Shown: positions 11,301 through 24,456, counted from the first letter of the stretch. The stretch: DNA of 64,000 nt from Sycobia sp. Sy_11 (GCA_018907035.1 JACCIC010000039.1:2775001-2839000), one strand, 5' to 3'. Notes: a model not told the origin generated them from the letters alone. Numbers and translations are program-made.

Positions 11301-13523
11301 TGAATAACTTATAAACTAGTTGTAAACATAAAATAACAAAAAAAAATTAATTGAATTATTAAAATGTAAGAAAAACAACGATGACGACGACGATAATAAT
11401 AATAATAATAATAATGTAGATACTATAAATCTTGTCTGATAAAATTTTTCATAAAAACCGGCTGAATATGGCAAGTATAAATCTCAGAATGTTAAAGGGA
11501 TCTATCATATAGTTGTATAGTATCTATAGAATCGCTTTAAAGGAACTAATTATGTTGCGAGCATTTCTTATTTCAATAGGAATATTATTCCAAGCCCTGT
11601 TTAGCCTAAGAATAGGACAATAGTATATTAGATGCAATTTGAGAGCGCGTTCCATATAAATTACGTGGACGATTATTAGGTGGGAGGGATGTCGCAGGCA
11701 GATGATTCCGACAAGCTGATTTATAAATTGTACCTACTTATGTATTAAAGTGATTAGAATCCATCGGTAATTGAATTTATACCGAGGTGCAGTAGATTTT
11801 ACTGCTTAAGTTAGACAAATAAAATATGTATTGTATATGAAGCAATTGCTTAATATCTCGGGGGAGGGGGTCGATGAATGAGCCACATTGAGTTTGACGC
11901 GCGTGGAGGGTGGGGCGTAGGAGCAGGAAAATCGTTACGTACATTTGTGTACGGTCCCTTTAGCATCGGAATTACCGGTATATTTTTTCAACACTCGAGA
12001 GAAAGTCATTCCTGTCGTAATTTATATGCTAGTTCGAGGCAACGGCTAATACGTGGCTGTTCGAAACTTATAATTTCATGGGGCATCCTGTATAAATATA
12101 ATTGAGACACGGTCACGATAAAGAAATGTATATTGGAAATAATGAAATTGGGACGATCGTATAGAAACGAATGGTCACGGTCGTAATAATACGTCATTTG
12201 GAGTAGGTAGAAGCTCTATTTGTATTAAAAAAAAAAAAAAAAAACAAAAAAATTACGGAATAACGTGAAATAAGATATAGAAACGACAAACGAGTTAAAC
12301 AATGCGCGACAGAATAATCCCTGGTAGTGATCGATTCGATTTCTTAGATATAAAGATGGTATTTTGATAGGTATAGGCATCTAGAAACGAGGTATTTATG
12401 GTAATACTAGAACTATGTATGGAATATTTTTTTCGTTTTTTTTTTATATAGATATTTATATTAAAACAATTTTTTTGGGGATATTTAATAACTATAAAAG
12501 TAAGCATGACTTCTGCGCTAATCTTGCAACTATATTTTCAAACAATCTTGAAGCCAGGTATAGTTATAGTTATATAGGTATCTTTATGGTATTACTAAAT
12601 AACAAAAAAAAAAAAAAAATACATCCCCACATATTTAACTTACATCCTCATAAAATCTTGTAATAACAGTAAAGACTGATAAAGATCTTTATGTTCCTCA
12701 TTTATTCAAAAATTCTTTTACATGCTTCTAAATGAAGAGAGGTTTTGTGTATATCTTCAACCTTATTTATTGAAACTGATACACTGTTATAATTGCACCT
12801 GATTGTACTGTATGTTATCAGAAGTTATTATTATATTAAAGCCTCTTACTGCTGAACTTTTTACTAAATATATACACAAAGCGTCTTGGTAGAAACTGGC
12901 TGAACTTTTGCTACAGTTCGAAGCATGTCACTGCTGAACTTTTTGCTATGTATTTACTATTATTATATATATATATATAAAAAAGAAATGTTTTTACCAT
13001 TTGCTATAGTCATACACGTTGTTTTATATTAAAAAATCCCTTTTAGCCAAAAATACCGGCGGGAAACGATTCTTCAGATCATAAATAGTAGATATGCTTT
13101 GGAAAATAAAGAAGCGATAAATAATTTTTTTCATTGATTGAAAATTCGAAATGTCAATTTAGAAGTAAATAGTGTAGCGACCGCGCCATGCCGGAGGTTC
13201 TCAAACTCGCCTTCATGACGCAACCGCGCTATTTCATATTATTATTATTATTATTATTATTATTTTATTATATTAATAATAATAAGGTAAATATATGCTA
13301 AATTTTAGCCAAATCTTATGTATAGATGGCAATTACTAAGAGAGGCTTATTCATAAAATAAAATTCTACAACAATTGTATAATTATAATAAGTTTATTTG
13401 ACAGCTTTTTTATTGCAATTCTGATGCAACCAGTAATAATTTAGTATTGCGAATCGATTAAGCTATAATACGCTTACAGCCACGAAAAAATTATGAGTAA
13501 TAAATAAGTAAAGCAAGGAGAGA

Positions 13524-13526
<3 letters not shown>

Positions 13527-13573
<47 letters not shown>
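13527..13573. repeat. (TA)n microsatellite
   Basis: Perfect TA run of about 47 bp. Confidence 0.95.
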
Positions 13574-13575
<2 letters not shown>

Positions 13576-13721
13576 TCGGCACCCTCGCAAAAATCGCATA
13601 CAATTCGTTTAAACTCACGCAGGAGTAATTCGGAACGATATGAATTTGACGCACATCTATTATAAATATAGCATATATATATATTACTTGTATATTATTT
13701 ACACGTGGTCGTACAAATTTT

Positions 13722-13754
<33 letters not shown>

Positions 13755-14083
13755 CAATGAAAACGCTCGGGCATATAATATAAATTATACAAAAGGTAAG
13801 AACGATGAAAAATAAATTACACAAGTGGCTATATAAATGTTACTTCGTTGTCATACAAAAAAGATCTCATATCTAATATATATCAGAAACGGTGATGTGT
13901 CCTTTGACTTTATTACTGCTTCTTCTTTTTCTTTTTCTTCTTCTTCTTCTATTACTACTTCAACGTACTCCTGTATTTTGGCAAACTTTATAAGACCCTG
14001 GGGGTGGGGTCGAATTTACGAAGTTTGACGAAAGAATATATATAACAATCACAATAATGGTTCGTATTATATCAAAGATCGTG

Positions 14084-14095
<12 letters not shown>

Positions 14096-14133
<38 letters not shown>
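14096..14133. repeat. (CT)n microsatellite
   Basis: Perfect CT run of about 38 bp. Confidence 0.95.
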
Positions 14134-14136
<3 letters not shown>

Positions 14137-14613
14137 TCTATCTAATATAGTACTATCTACTATCTAATATTACAACAATTAGTAGCAAAATATTTCGCAT
14201 CTGACTTAAATAAAGCTTCTTATATAGTCGCCGTTAAGTTCTAGATAAGCACCGAGTGTGCATTTGTTTGTTTTTTTTTTGTCGCATCCTTGTGCGCTAC
14301 GTACGCGAAAACTTGACCCCCCCCCCACCCTCTCACCCTACCTATTCGCCCCTCTACGATTTCGTTAAAAACAAATTGGTTTTTATTATTGTATATATTA
14401 GTATACACTATACAACGTAGAAAGACATCCCTTATACAAAAATTATTTCATTATTGTATATATACTACTATACCCCCGTACGTCAAACTTAGTAAAATAC
14501 GTCTATACAAAGTATGACTTTATTGTGTAAACGATATATATATATTTGTCGTTACAGTGATATATAATTTTTTTTGTTTGTTTAATTGTTCATAATATAT
14601 ATGTATAATTGTA

Positions 14614-14615
<2 letters not shown>

Positions 14616-14671
<56 letters not shown>
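14616..14671. repeat. (TA)n microsatellite
   Basis: Perfect TA run of about 56 bp. Confidence 0.95.
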
Positions 14672-14673
<2 letters not shown>

Positions 14674-15332
14674 ATATATTACTAATATTGCTCCATTTGA
14701 ACGATCGACGTATAAAATTATTGGATGAACTTGCGCCATCGATTGAACATTTATTCTATATAGGTTGTAGTACGGGCTCTTTTACAATCGGCCCCTAATC
14801 GTTTATATATTGACAAACACCCTAAACTGTTATTCTCAAACACTTTTTCGTTATGTGTCTGTGTGTGCGCTCGTGTACTCCAAGCCCACATTAATGCGAA
14901 TTTTCGGTTACTCGGTTTACTGTTATTTTATTTTTATTTTTTTTTTTTTTCAATTCTGAATTTGAACTAAAACTTTTTTTCGGACATTACAGTTTTACAT
15001 TTATAATTGAACGAGAATACAAGTCGAATTACAAATATACTTTTGTAAATGTCGACTTTGAGAAAACAAAGCATCGCATATGTATATATATATATTTTTT
15101 TTTTGTATAGATACAATACAAATCAATATAATAATAATAATGTGTACACAGATTATTTAGAATATTCAATTTGCATAATCTAACGCAAATGTAAGGAACG
15201 TTTGTTTAACAATATTTTTTTAACAACAATAATAGAAAGGATCTTTCTTACAGTGTGGAGCAAACAACAAATAATAATGTATGTATATGTGTACGCAAGG
15301 TGGAACAGTCAAGCGTTTAGTATTTATTTTTA

Positions 15333-15338
<6 letters not shown>

Positions 15339-15383
<45 letters not shown>

Positions 15384-15397
15384 GTGTGTGTGTGTGT
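15339..15397. repeat. Compound (TA)n-(TG)n microsatellite
   Basis: A TA run of about 40 bp passes into about nine TG units. Confidence 0.95.
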
Positions 15398-17471
15398 CAG
15401 TATATAATTTGCCTGAATAATTTCGTGAAGAAAAACTATTGTAAAATATATAAAAATAATATATTCTTTTATACCGCTATCACTTCTATCAATGCCTGCA
15501 TTCGTTAATTAATTAAAAAACAAAATTTTATCTCACATCTTTTCAAAGATATTGACTATCTTTCTTTTTTATATATATAAAAATAACTCTAAATTAATTA
15601 TCATTCCCTAAAGTGTAATAATATGAATTCTTAATATTATAAATAATTTTATAAGTTAAAAATATACAATACGTGTATGCTTCGTATTGGCACTATTTAT
15701 TTAATAAAATTAATTTAGCAACGAATCTTTATTCGTCTTTTAACTACAATGTATAAAAGGTATACATTCAGTTAAAAATGTTGAACTTATAAATTGAAAT
15801 GAAATTTCATAATTGCACAGAGTTCGATCACATTCAAAACAATATCAATAATTAATCACGTTGAGTTTGCGCAATAATAATTTACAATTATAAAAATGTA
15901 CTGTAACGCTTGAGTTCGAGAAGTTAAACGTGCGACTCTTATATATATATATATAAATGACTACCCCGATGTGCAAAAAAAATTGTAAAAATGTCATCTA
16001 GAAATGAAGGCACCGAAGAAGAGGAAGAAAAAAAGTTGTAACGTTTATAGAAGACATGATAATAGAAGAAAATATAGGTACTGAAATAGAGTAAAGAGTC
16101 ATTCGATTAAAAAACCTGTTAGACCTCCCTTTCCCAATTGTGGGATTCACTATTTTAGATTCGCAGCGGACTGGAAAAGTGAGATTCTTGTCCATTGAAA
16201 AAATTCTGCTAAAAATTTCAGGTTTCTCAGGAATAATAATAAATATCATATGAGAAAAAAAATTGGAAAAAACATTGTCTAAAAACCAACTTAATTATTT
16301 ATTGCCATTCCATTCTGGGCTACAATGTCGATGATAACGCCAAAATACATTATTTATGTAGTAGTACAAAATAAAAAAAAAAATTCAAATAAATCTGCCA
16401 AAGCTTACAACCTGTGTTTTGCTGTTATCGACAAATTGCAAACAAGGTTTTTCTTCTTCTTCATTTTGTTGTACATAATAATTTACTCGAGACATCGTAG
16501 CCAAATGTAACAGAGTCGACTTTTCGTCTGAAATTTCATCGGAATTTTTTCAATACCATCTTTTCACACATTTTTACAGTAGACTCAATGATCATTGGCG
16601 GTACATTACAATTCCCGTATATGTGTATATCTTTCTGTGATAAAAAGGGGCAAATAGTTATCGCAGCTGTAAAGTAAAGATATATATATGCAACTCCTTG
16701 AACGCTGTATAAACGTTAATACTTATGATCGAGCGAGGTACAGGAGGAAATGGCATTGGAAAATTCTCAATACCGAGAGGCTCATTGTTTGCCCGCAAAG
16801 CCGCGAGCAGATTATATACGTTACATATTCCTATACGTATGCACGCCTGCATATGTGTGTAATCGCGCCGAAAGTTCGAGGTACGAAAAATCGGGATTAA
16901 TTTAGAAAAGCCGTGGAAAACCCCTATATATTATACTTAGAATTACTTATATCGCACCCGGTGCCTGCGTATAGTTTGGCGCCTTTTTAACGAGAGAGTA
17001 TCTCGGAGACGTCGTTTGATTTTTGTCCCTTCTTTTATTATTATTATTATTATTATTATATTTTTTTAGCGAAACCGCGCGAAAATTAGCCGTTTCAGTA
17101 CATTTTCTATAAACTTCATTGATTAAATTGTAAAAAATCACGAATTGACGATTTCAGTTGATACAATTAATTGTATTAAATCGTTTATCTAGAAAAGAAA
17201 ATTTATTTACAAATCAACAGATATTCCTATGCTGAACTAAAGTAATATAAAAAAATATATTTATCATGTGATATTATGTCTGTGGCTAAATTCGAAAGCT
17301 TAGAATTTTCTACCCGATTGAATGCAAATGAAGTTAATTATTATAGTCTTTAATGCTCTGACGCGATCGTCGTAACGATTCCCTCCCATTGAATGAATTT
17401 TGAAATTAATCCTTCGATCGATTTAACTATTAACTGAATAATTGAAGAAGATAAAAACAAGGCCGTTAAAT

Positions 17472-20392
17472 TTATATTTTTGACTGAAATTTGGGCTGCA
17501 ACCCCTTCTGGGAGCGTTTCTGCTCTTTCCTATACTTTTCAATAGTCATCATATCGATATCCGCGGGCTTGCTCGACTGCGTGCTCGACGAATCCAAGCA
17601 AGCCGCTAATTTCATGTAGGTCTCTTCCAATTCCTCGGTTATGTTTGTTTGATAGATGTAGTTATTTATCAGCTTGCGCTCGTCGTCGCTCGAGCCCTCG
17701 AACGTCATTAAGTCTCTCTGGTCCTCGACGCGGGACGAGGGATCGCCGTTGACTCGATTAGCCTTGGAATTGCCGTTGGCAATTGGATTTTCCGTGGACG
17801 AGTCCGTGGGCTGGGAATTGTGGGAGTCGCAGTCGCTCGAGATCGTGCCGACCCAATCGGCCACCCTCTGCAAATACGTGTTGTCGTGCACGGTGCAGGG
17901 GGCGTTCTCCTCGCTGCTGATCGACGCGGACCTGCCGGACTGGGAGGATTTGCCGACGTGCACCAGGGCCGTGTTCGGCCGGCTGCATCCGCTCGTGTAC
18001 AGGACCGTCTGGTACATGCCGACATTGTCGAGGAGGATGTTTTTCGAGCCGGGCGTGACTCGTACGAGGCAATTTCTCGGGCCGGCCACGCGCTCCTGCC
18101 TCGGCGTTTTGCACGCTGCGTTATTTAATGCCAAGTCGCTCGACAGGCTCGAAGGATCCGAGGACGAAATGAGGATGCTCTTGTCGCTGAAGCTCGGGCT
18201 GGTGGTCGGTTCTATTTGGATTTTTCCGTTCTGATTCATCAGATCCTCCGAATTTTTCACCTCGATCACTGTCAAACTGTTTGGCTTTTCCGAGCTCTTG
18301 TTGTTGTTAGTACTGCTATGCTTCCAAATTCGTTCGTTTATTACATCCAATTGTACCTCGCTGTCTCTCACGTTCAATGAAGCTTTTGAATTCATCCAAT
18401 TACTCTTCCATAATCTTTCATTTATCATGTCTATCTTAGCTTGGTCGTCGATTTTTTTCATCTCTTTAGATGCCTTTTTTTCGCTTATTAATTTTTTACT
18501 ACCGTTTAACGCAGCAGGTATTATATTTCGTTCTTCAATGTGCATGAGTTTAGATTTATCATTAGTGCTTATATCATTTGTTGTACTTTTATGATTATTT
18601 GAGTTTTTTAAATTTAAAAAATTTTTGGCATTCGAATTGTATTGATGAGATATTTTAAAATTTACATCGTTTAGATTGCGCTTCGATTCATCTACTTCGT
18701 TGATGCAATAAACAGTAGTATGTTTTGTTTTTAAATCACTTGAATAAGAATGGCCTTTACTATGATTAAAATTAGTTTCTCGAATCTCCGATTGTGAAGA
18801 TTCTTTATTATTATCAAATTTACTAAAATAATCTTTAGTATTGCTGAATTCTTCATTTTTATTTACAAGAGTCTGAGTTCCAGTATCAATTTTTAGAATA
18901 CTTCTATGGCATGTACATGTATTACAATGTCTAGCAAATATTCTTTCTTTTTCTCTATCTTCTAAAACTTTGGCCATAATAGCTGCTGATACCATATCTA
19001 TTGGTGGTTTTGACTCGTCATCACTATTAGCATCTTGCTTATCTACTATTGGTTTTGCTACATTGTAAACCATAGCTGTTGGAGGAAAAGTCGATATTGG
19101 AACTGTTATGCTTCTCATTTCAGTATTTGGCATTTCACTAATAATATGTCCTTTTTGTCCAACATATGTTCTTACTTTTGCTTGTACTTCTGGAGGCAAC
19201 TGAAAATTAAATTTTGTTTAAATTTAAAACTAATTATTATCTACATCTATTAATTTTTCTTTTTCAATCTATATATATAAGAAAAACTTATGTAATTTTT
19301 AATTAAAAATTTTAGATGATTTACTTTCAAACATACAGATTTATTGTAACTGATTTAATCTAGAATAACCGATAATATAAATCATAAAAATAAAAAACAG
19401 TATATATTAAAATTATAAATTTGAAATTTAGCTACTTACAGATTCATATTTTTGGCCAACAAAATTTGACGGCTTACATTGAAGGAGTTGAATTGCTAAA
19501 TTTACATCAATTCTATATTTTTCCTAAAAACAGCAGTGTTTTAAATATATCAAAATTATTCAAAAATATTTCATCTATTTATAATTTATTTCATAATTTG
19601 ATTTAGAAAACAAAGTATTTAATTCTATTTAATTTATTTAATTAATTGTTATGTTTCTTTATTATTAATTATCCCAAAGAGACTTATTATTGTATTTATT
19701 ATTTAAGTTATAATAATAAATATATTAAAGGTGCTATGATAATAATAATAAAATTCATTATTTATATAAACTTACATTATCTTGAGTTAATCGATGAATC
19801 GTATAATTAGCATCAGCTAATCTGTGAGAAAGAGTAGCTATATCTTTTGTAAAAGTACCTTTTTCTGTTTCACACTTATCAACAATTCTTAACAATTTAT
19901 CCTCAAGATTTTGATTAACTTTCTGTACCCGTTTATGTGCTTCATAAAGTCTTGTATATTTATCTTGCCAAATTAATATTTCTTCTCTTAACGAGGCCAA
20001 TTCTCCATTAGGAAATTTTTCAGCTTCATGTAAGAACTGTGTCTCCATTGTTACAATATGATTATCTCTTTCAACTAAACGTTGGCGTAAATTTTCTATT
20101 TCTGCATGCAAATGCATATCGTTATGCTTTTGGTCATGCTTATTACACTGCTTGCACATGCAGCCACACTCCTGTTACGTAAACATAAAATTAAAGGATT
20201 AGAATATTTATTCTAGTAATGTGAAAATATGGAAATAAATAAAGAATATAATTTAAATAAAGTTGAAAAAAAAAAAAATAAAATATATACTTTTTCATGC
20301 ATTATTTCATAGAGTAATTTAATTTGTGCCTATCTTAATTATACTACAAATATTATCATATAAATTTTTCTTACCTTACACTTATCTGCCAT
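17472..20392 (-). CDS. TJAP1: Tight junction-associated protein 1 (TJAP1/PILT)-like coiled-coil protein
   Basis: Four coding exons on the minus strand keep frame: 20392-20375, 20171-19776, 19523-19440 and 19199-17472 (stop), giving about 741 aa. All junctions are GT-AG and phase 0. Residues about 24-140 form a coiled coil with NQNLEDKL, followed by LTQDN/EKYRIDVNLAIQLLQC across an exon junction and LPPEVQAKVR. This block matches my recollection of the conserved region of vertebrate TJAP1, which sits at the Golgi, trans-Golgi network and cell junctions. The remaining 575 residues are low-complexity, Ser/Asn-rich and probably disordered, with a GC-rich stretch at 17700-18180. The extreme N terminus is unusually Cys-rich (C-x2-C-x-C-x-C-x2-C, residues 5-14). 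The start is the ATG at 20392-20390, in a tiny exon of 6 codons. Plus-strand frames over 17674-18594 are shadows of this gene. Confidence 0.8.
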
Positions 20393-21550
20393 AATAAATT
20401 TCAAAATAAGAAATAAAAACAGAGAAAAAATATGGAAGAAAAATGAATTGTTTATATATAGGCCTCATAACCTTGCCTCGTTTATTTTCCTTAATTTGAT
20501 TCTGTATTAACCAGATGTTTCAAATTGTTTGAACTTTATAGATCTAAGTTTATAGATACATAATTGCTTATTATTATGCATTGACTGTTGTTATAAAGTA
20601 TTTGGAGCACAATTAAGATTTACCGAGCTATATGCGAATACTGTACGTCTTTTAGCGATACTATTATTTCCATTTTTTTACAGACCCATTGTAAATTCTT
20701 TCTGATTTCTCTCTTCCACGTATACTGTTTAACACTTCATTCACAACAAATTCAAGCTTTGACGCTTATTATCTTTTCACGCTATCTGTTCTGCGCATGA
20801 TGGACGTTGTACATCCCGACGATGTACAGTGGTGCTGACACTGTCACGAATTCACGACACGCACGATACAATGCTTATCTACTGCTAAATATAAGCAGTA
20901 TAAGCATATGTGTATATATGTATATAAATTACATGTAATACCAACATGTACAAAAACCTGTCCAAAACTTCTTGCTGGCTTAGTTATAATATAAGCAATT
21001 TATATGCACGCCTGATTTAAAACTATATTATACAGATAAAAGAAGTTTAACAATATAAATTTGCTTATATTTATATATATATATATATATCTATATAGTT
21101 ATTCATATTTTATCAGGATTTATCTATTCGAGGTTCTATCAGGCATGTACACATCTTTAAAAATGACATCAGGATTTTCAGGAATGAAATATGCATAAGT
21201 AATGAATCCGTTCTTATTGTTCAAGAACCAATCTTTAATATTTCAGCCATTAGGCCACGAGCACCACTCTACTTTACTAGACTCTACTTTATTCAGCTTT
21301 TTTACTCGATTACCACTTAGCAGTCTCCTCAACTGCACTCGCGAGTCGCGAAGTCGCGACGCGACGCGGCACAGTGTTAAGTATATACATACCTATGTAG
21401 AGATAATAGATATACCCCCAGCTGTAGTGTAGCAGTCGCATTGTTTCTTTAAATCTTTACTAACCTCAACTTGAGCACAAGTGGCCAACAATATCACTGA
21501 TACATGTATTCTTAAGTTACAAATTTAAATATTTTATATTAAAAGTAAAA
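20393..21550. promoter_or_regulatory. Divergent promoter region between TJAP1-like (-) and AK6 (+)
   Basis: About 1.16 kb separates the two start codons, which point away from each other. The region has a CpG-rich patch at about 21330-21372, unlike the surrounding AT-rich DNA, including the perfect 10-bp palindrome ACTCGCGAGT (21337-21346) and two further TCGCGA copies. CGCG palindromes of this kind mark housekeeping bidirectional promoters in some animals; the role here is inferred. Confidence 0.5.
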
Positions 21551-22313
21551 ATGCTTACTTTAACAAAAAATGAACCGAATATTTTAATCACAGGTATGGA
21601 ATAAAGTTTATGAAAGCAAATGATCACAATAATATTTTGTATTTATAAAAAATACCCTTTTTAATACAATGTATTGTTAAAGTAAATTATTGGATACTTA
21701 AAATTAAAAACTTTTATGTATAATTTCAGGTACTCCAGGTGTTGGGAAAAGTAAAATGTCACAATTATTAGCTGAGCGTACAGGTCTTGAATGGTTAGAT
21801 GTCAGTAAATTAGCAATTGAAAATAAATGCATAGAGTCATATGATCAAGATCATAAATGTCCAATTTTAAATGAAGATCAGGTAATTTTTATGTATATTT
21901 ATTATAAAGACTATATAATTTATGAAATCGTTCAAATTTTAACATTTTCATATTTTCTCTGTTAAATTTATAAACAGTTACTAGATTTAATGGAACCAAT
22001 GATGTGTGAAGGAGGTAAAATTGTTGATTACCATGGTGCAGATTTTTTTCCAGAGAGATGGTTTGACATTGTATTTGTTTTAAGAACTAATAATACTATT
22101 TTATATGACCGTTTAGTTGCTAGAGGATACAGTGGTACAAAATTAGAAGACAATTTAAACTGTGAAATCTTTCAAACAATTTTGGAAGAAGCTAAAGAAT
22201 CATACAAAAGTGAAATAGTTCATGAACTTCAAAGTGAGACACTTGAGCAAGTTGAGGAGAATATTAATAGAATATGTAAATGGATAAAACAGTGGAAAAT
22301 AGATAATAAATAA
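21551..22313 (+). CDS. AK6: Adenylate kinase isoenzyme 6 (AK6/CINAP family)
   Basis: Three exons (21551-21593, 21730-21881 and 21978-22313) join in phase to give 176 aa, close to the usual 172 or so of the family. The Walker A loop GTPGVGKS (residues 15-22) is split by the first intron inside the first Gly codon. Downstream are VDYHGADFFPERWFD, the family's NMP-binding signature, and a LID-like VARGYSG segment. The family has low adenylate kinase/ATPase activity in the nucleus and assists pre-40S ribosome maturation. The ATG at 21551 is the only Met upstream of the P-loop in frame. The gene is convergent with HSCB (207 bp between stop codons, containing a GA microsatellite). Confidence 0.95.
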
Positions 22314-22412
22314 ATTCATTTTTATAAAAATATAATCAACATATTACTTTATTATTATAAATATGCAGTAATCATAACATATTGTATGTACATTTGCATA
22401 TATACAAACTTC

Positions 22413-22423
<11 letters not shown>

Positions 22424-22474
<51 letters not shown>

Positions 22475-22475
22475 A
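22424..22475. repeat. (GA)n microsatellite between AK6 and HSCB
   Basis: GA run of about 50 bp with one interruption, in the short space between the two convergent genes. Confidence 0.95.
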
Positions 22476-22520
22476 ATGTATGGGTAAAACAATTTTTTTT
22501 TTTTAATATTGCACCTGTAC

Positions 22521-23410
22521 TTATTCAACAATACCCAAATCTTGTTTTAATTTTTTTAATCTGTCATCTATACTGATGTAATATTTCATTTTTATTAAAA
22601 GGCACTTGGCTTTATCAATATCATTATTGCGAAAAGCCTCAGATATTTGTCTGTAAATACATAAATATAAAAAATATAATACTTTATACATTCATTCTAA
22701 CTCTAGTTGTATATTAAATTAAAATTAAATAATTAAGATATGTCATTGAGGCCTATGATGGTTCAATCAGGTTCAATCGGTAGACTGAAAGACTGATAAC
22801 TTCATAATCTAAGTTCAAGTCCCAGTCTCGATAGATTGACATAAGCACAATTGTAATAATTTACTTGCTTTTTATTTACAAACTCATCCTAGACCTCTGT
22901 CACTGATGAGCACCAGTATTTAGGACCATAAATGTAGTGTCATTAAATAATTTAAAAAATAATTTGGCATAAAATGAGAAATTTAAAATAATTTAAATGA
23001 ACTTAATGAATTTATTAAAAGATATACAATACCTTATCAATGATGTTAACGTACTCCTATTTTGTTTTATAAGTTCTAATGTTTTTTCCTTATTTTCATT
23101 AGCTTCTTCAATTTCTTCATTTTTTTCCATAATTTCAATTAGAAAATCAGGTTCAGAACTTGTTGTTTTTTCTGATATTGAAACATTATGTAATTTAAGC
23201 ATGTATAAACCTCTATTTAATGGATGAAGTAAAGTATTATAAGCTTTATTCACTAAAGCAGAGAGATTTTCAGAAATTTCTTTCTCCTTCTAAAATACAA
23301 ATGTAGTAACGAAATATAAATATTAATTTAAACAATTTAAACAATGTTCTTATATTTAAAAGTAAAATAAACATATTAATACATTCTATATATATGAAAA
23401 AATATATAGA

Positions 23411-23466
<56 letters not shown>

Positions 23467-24023
23467 CTATATATAATTTTCAATTTATTTTTCACATTAG
23501 CTAAAAGTATAAGGTTTTAATTTAAATTAATTTAATTTAGTTATTATTTTAAATAATTAAATAAAATTTGACAAAGTTAAAAGAATAAATAATTATTTAC
23601 ATCAGATTTTTGTCCAAATCTGTCAGGATGTAACAGAGTTTGCAATTTTCTATATTTTTTCTGAACTTCTTCAATTGATAAATCAAAAGCTTTTTCAACT
23701 CCAATAATATCAAAATAGGTCAAATCTTTTGGTAGCTTCTGCAAGGCTTTACATTTTAAACAAAAGAGTTCTGATTTATGTGGGTAATTACACTGCCAAC
23801 ATTTTGGCGGAGGACAATCACTAAAATATAACAAATTCCAATATTGAAAGTTTAGAAAACTTTTTGTAATCGGTAATTGATGTATGCAGGTTTTCACAGG
23901 CTGTTTAATTATTTTCATGTAAACTAAGTTTTGTCTGAGCAGAAGTGACAATCTTCGTACACTTTGAACATTCATAATTATTGACGATATCATAATCACC
24001 ATTACCAAATCTATTCTGCACAA
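22521..24023 (-). CDS. HSCB: Mitochondrial iron-sulfur cluster co-chaperone HSCB (J-domain)
   Basis: Minus-strand exons 24023-23601, 23289-23033 and 22650-22521 join in frame to about 269 aa. A zinc-binding pair C75-x2-C78 and C88-x2-C91 precedes the J-domain, as in animal HSCB. The J-domain has the HPD tripeptide (residues 132-134) that stimulates the HSPA9/mortalin ATPase. The C-terminal three-helix domain (LVNKAYNTLLHPLNRGLYML) binds the ISCU scaffold. The N terminus is basic and hydrophobic, fitting a mitochondrial presequence. The 5' end is uncertain: a good acceptor (TTTTAG) at 23821-23826, just before the Cys motifs, could mean that residues upstream of Asp-69 come from a different exon. 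Met codons at 8, 11 and 17 are alternative starts. An AT-rich intron of 311 bp contains a (TA)n tract, and a diverged SINE sits in the last intron. Confidence 0.9.
22747..22950 (+). mobile_element. tRNA-derived SINE, second copy, inside the last intron of HSCB
   Basis: It begins GAGGCCTATGATGG, contains a box B-like AGTTCAAGTCCC (about 22811-22823) and a body that matches the copy at 2444-2651 along its length (for example GACCTCTGTCACTGATGAGCACC at about 22894-22916). It ends in an A/T-rich tail. It is more diverged than the first copy and carries an internal duplication of GGTTCAATC near 22759-22778. No target duplication is clear. It is antisense to HSCB. Confidence 0.8.
23415..23463. repeat. 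(TA)n microsatellite in HSCB intron
   Basis: Perfect TA run of about 49 bp. Confidence 0.95.
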
Positions 24024-24386
24024 TAAAAAACATTATAAATTGCTTTTTATAGAATGATTGTATAATAACCAGTGCTAATGTTAATCATACTGAATAAACT
24101 ATGCTATATAATATTTATTGTTGAGTTTTTTTATGAAGTCAAAATTGTTTTAACTGTTATGATCATGCATGCAATATGAACAAATACGTGTTTATCAATG
24201 TTTATCTCCTGAGTATATGATTATCATTTTTAGTGTATATATATAGTCACCAATTGGACTGTACGCGGTCAACTAGAGCGTCACCTACATGGGCAAATCT
24301 GTAAGCTTTCGTTTCTAACACTACTACCAACTACTACCATATAAGCTATGACTACACAAACAGCTACGCTACAAATGTACCCAGGT

Positions 24387-24456
<70 letters not shown>

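Larger units (their letters stand above)
8946..17471. other. Gene-poor AT-rich region
   Basis: No host gene is recognised. The region contains a possible element end near 10027-10058, an inverted repeat (9787-9803 with 9974-9990), many microsatellites and short GC-richer patches (about 11880-12060, 13990-14020 and 14300-14350). The open frames of 60-83 codons have no recognisable domain and several are microsatellite-derived. Untranslated exons of a gene outside the window cannot be excluded. Confidence 0.5.

Noticed and set aside
15998..16249. 83-codon minus-strand open frame
   Set aside because: No domain, no splice context and composition expected from A/T-rich noncoding sequence.
17674..18594. 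Plus-strand open frames of 98-186 codons
   Set aside because: They are shadows of the TJAP1-like minus-strand exon. That exon splices in phase and matches the family; these have no motifs or splice support.
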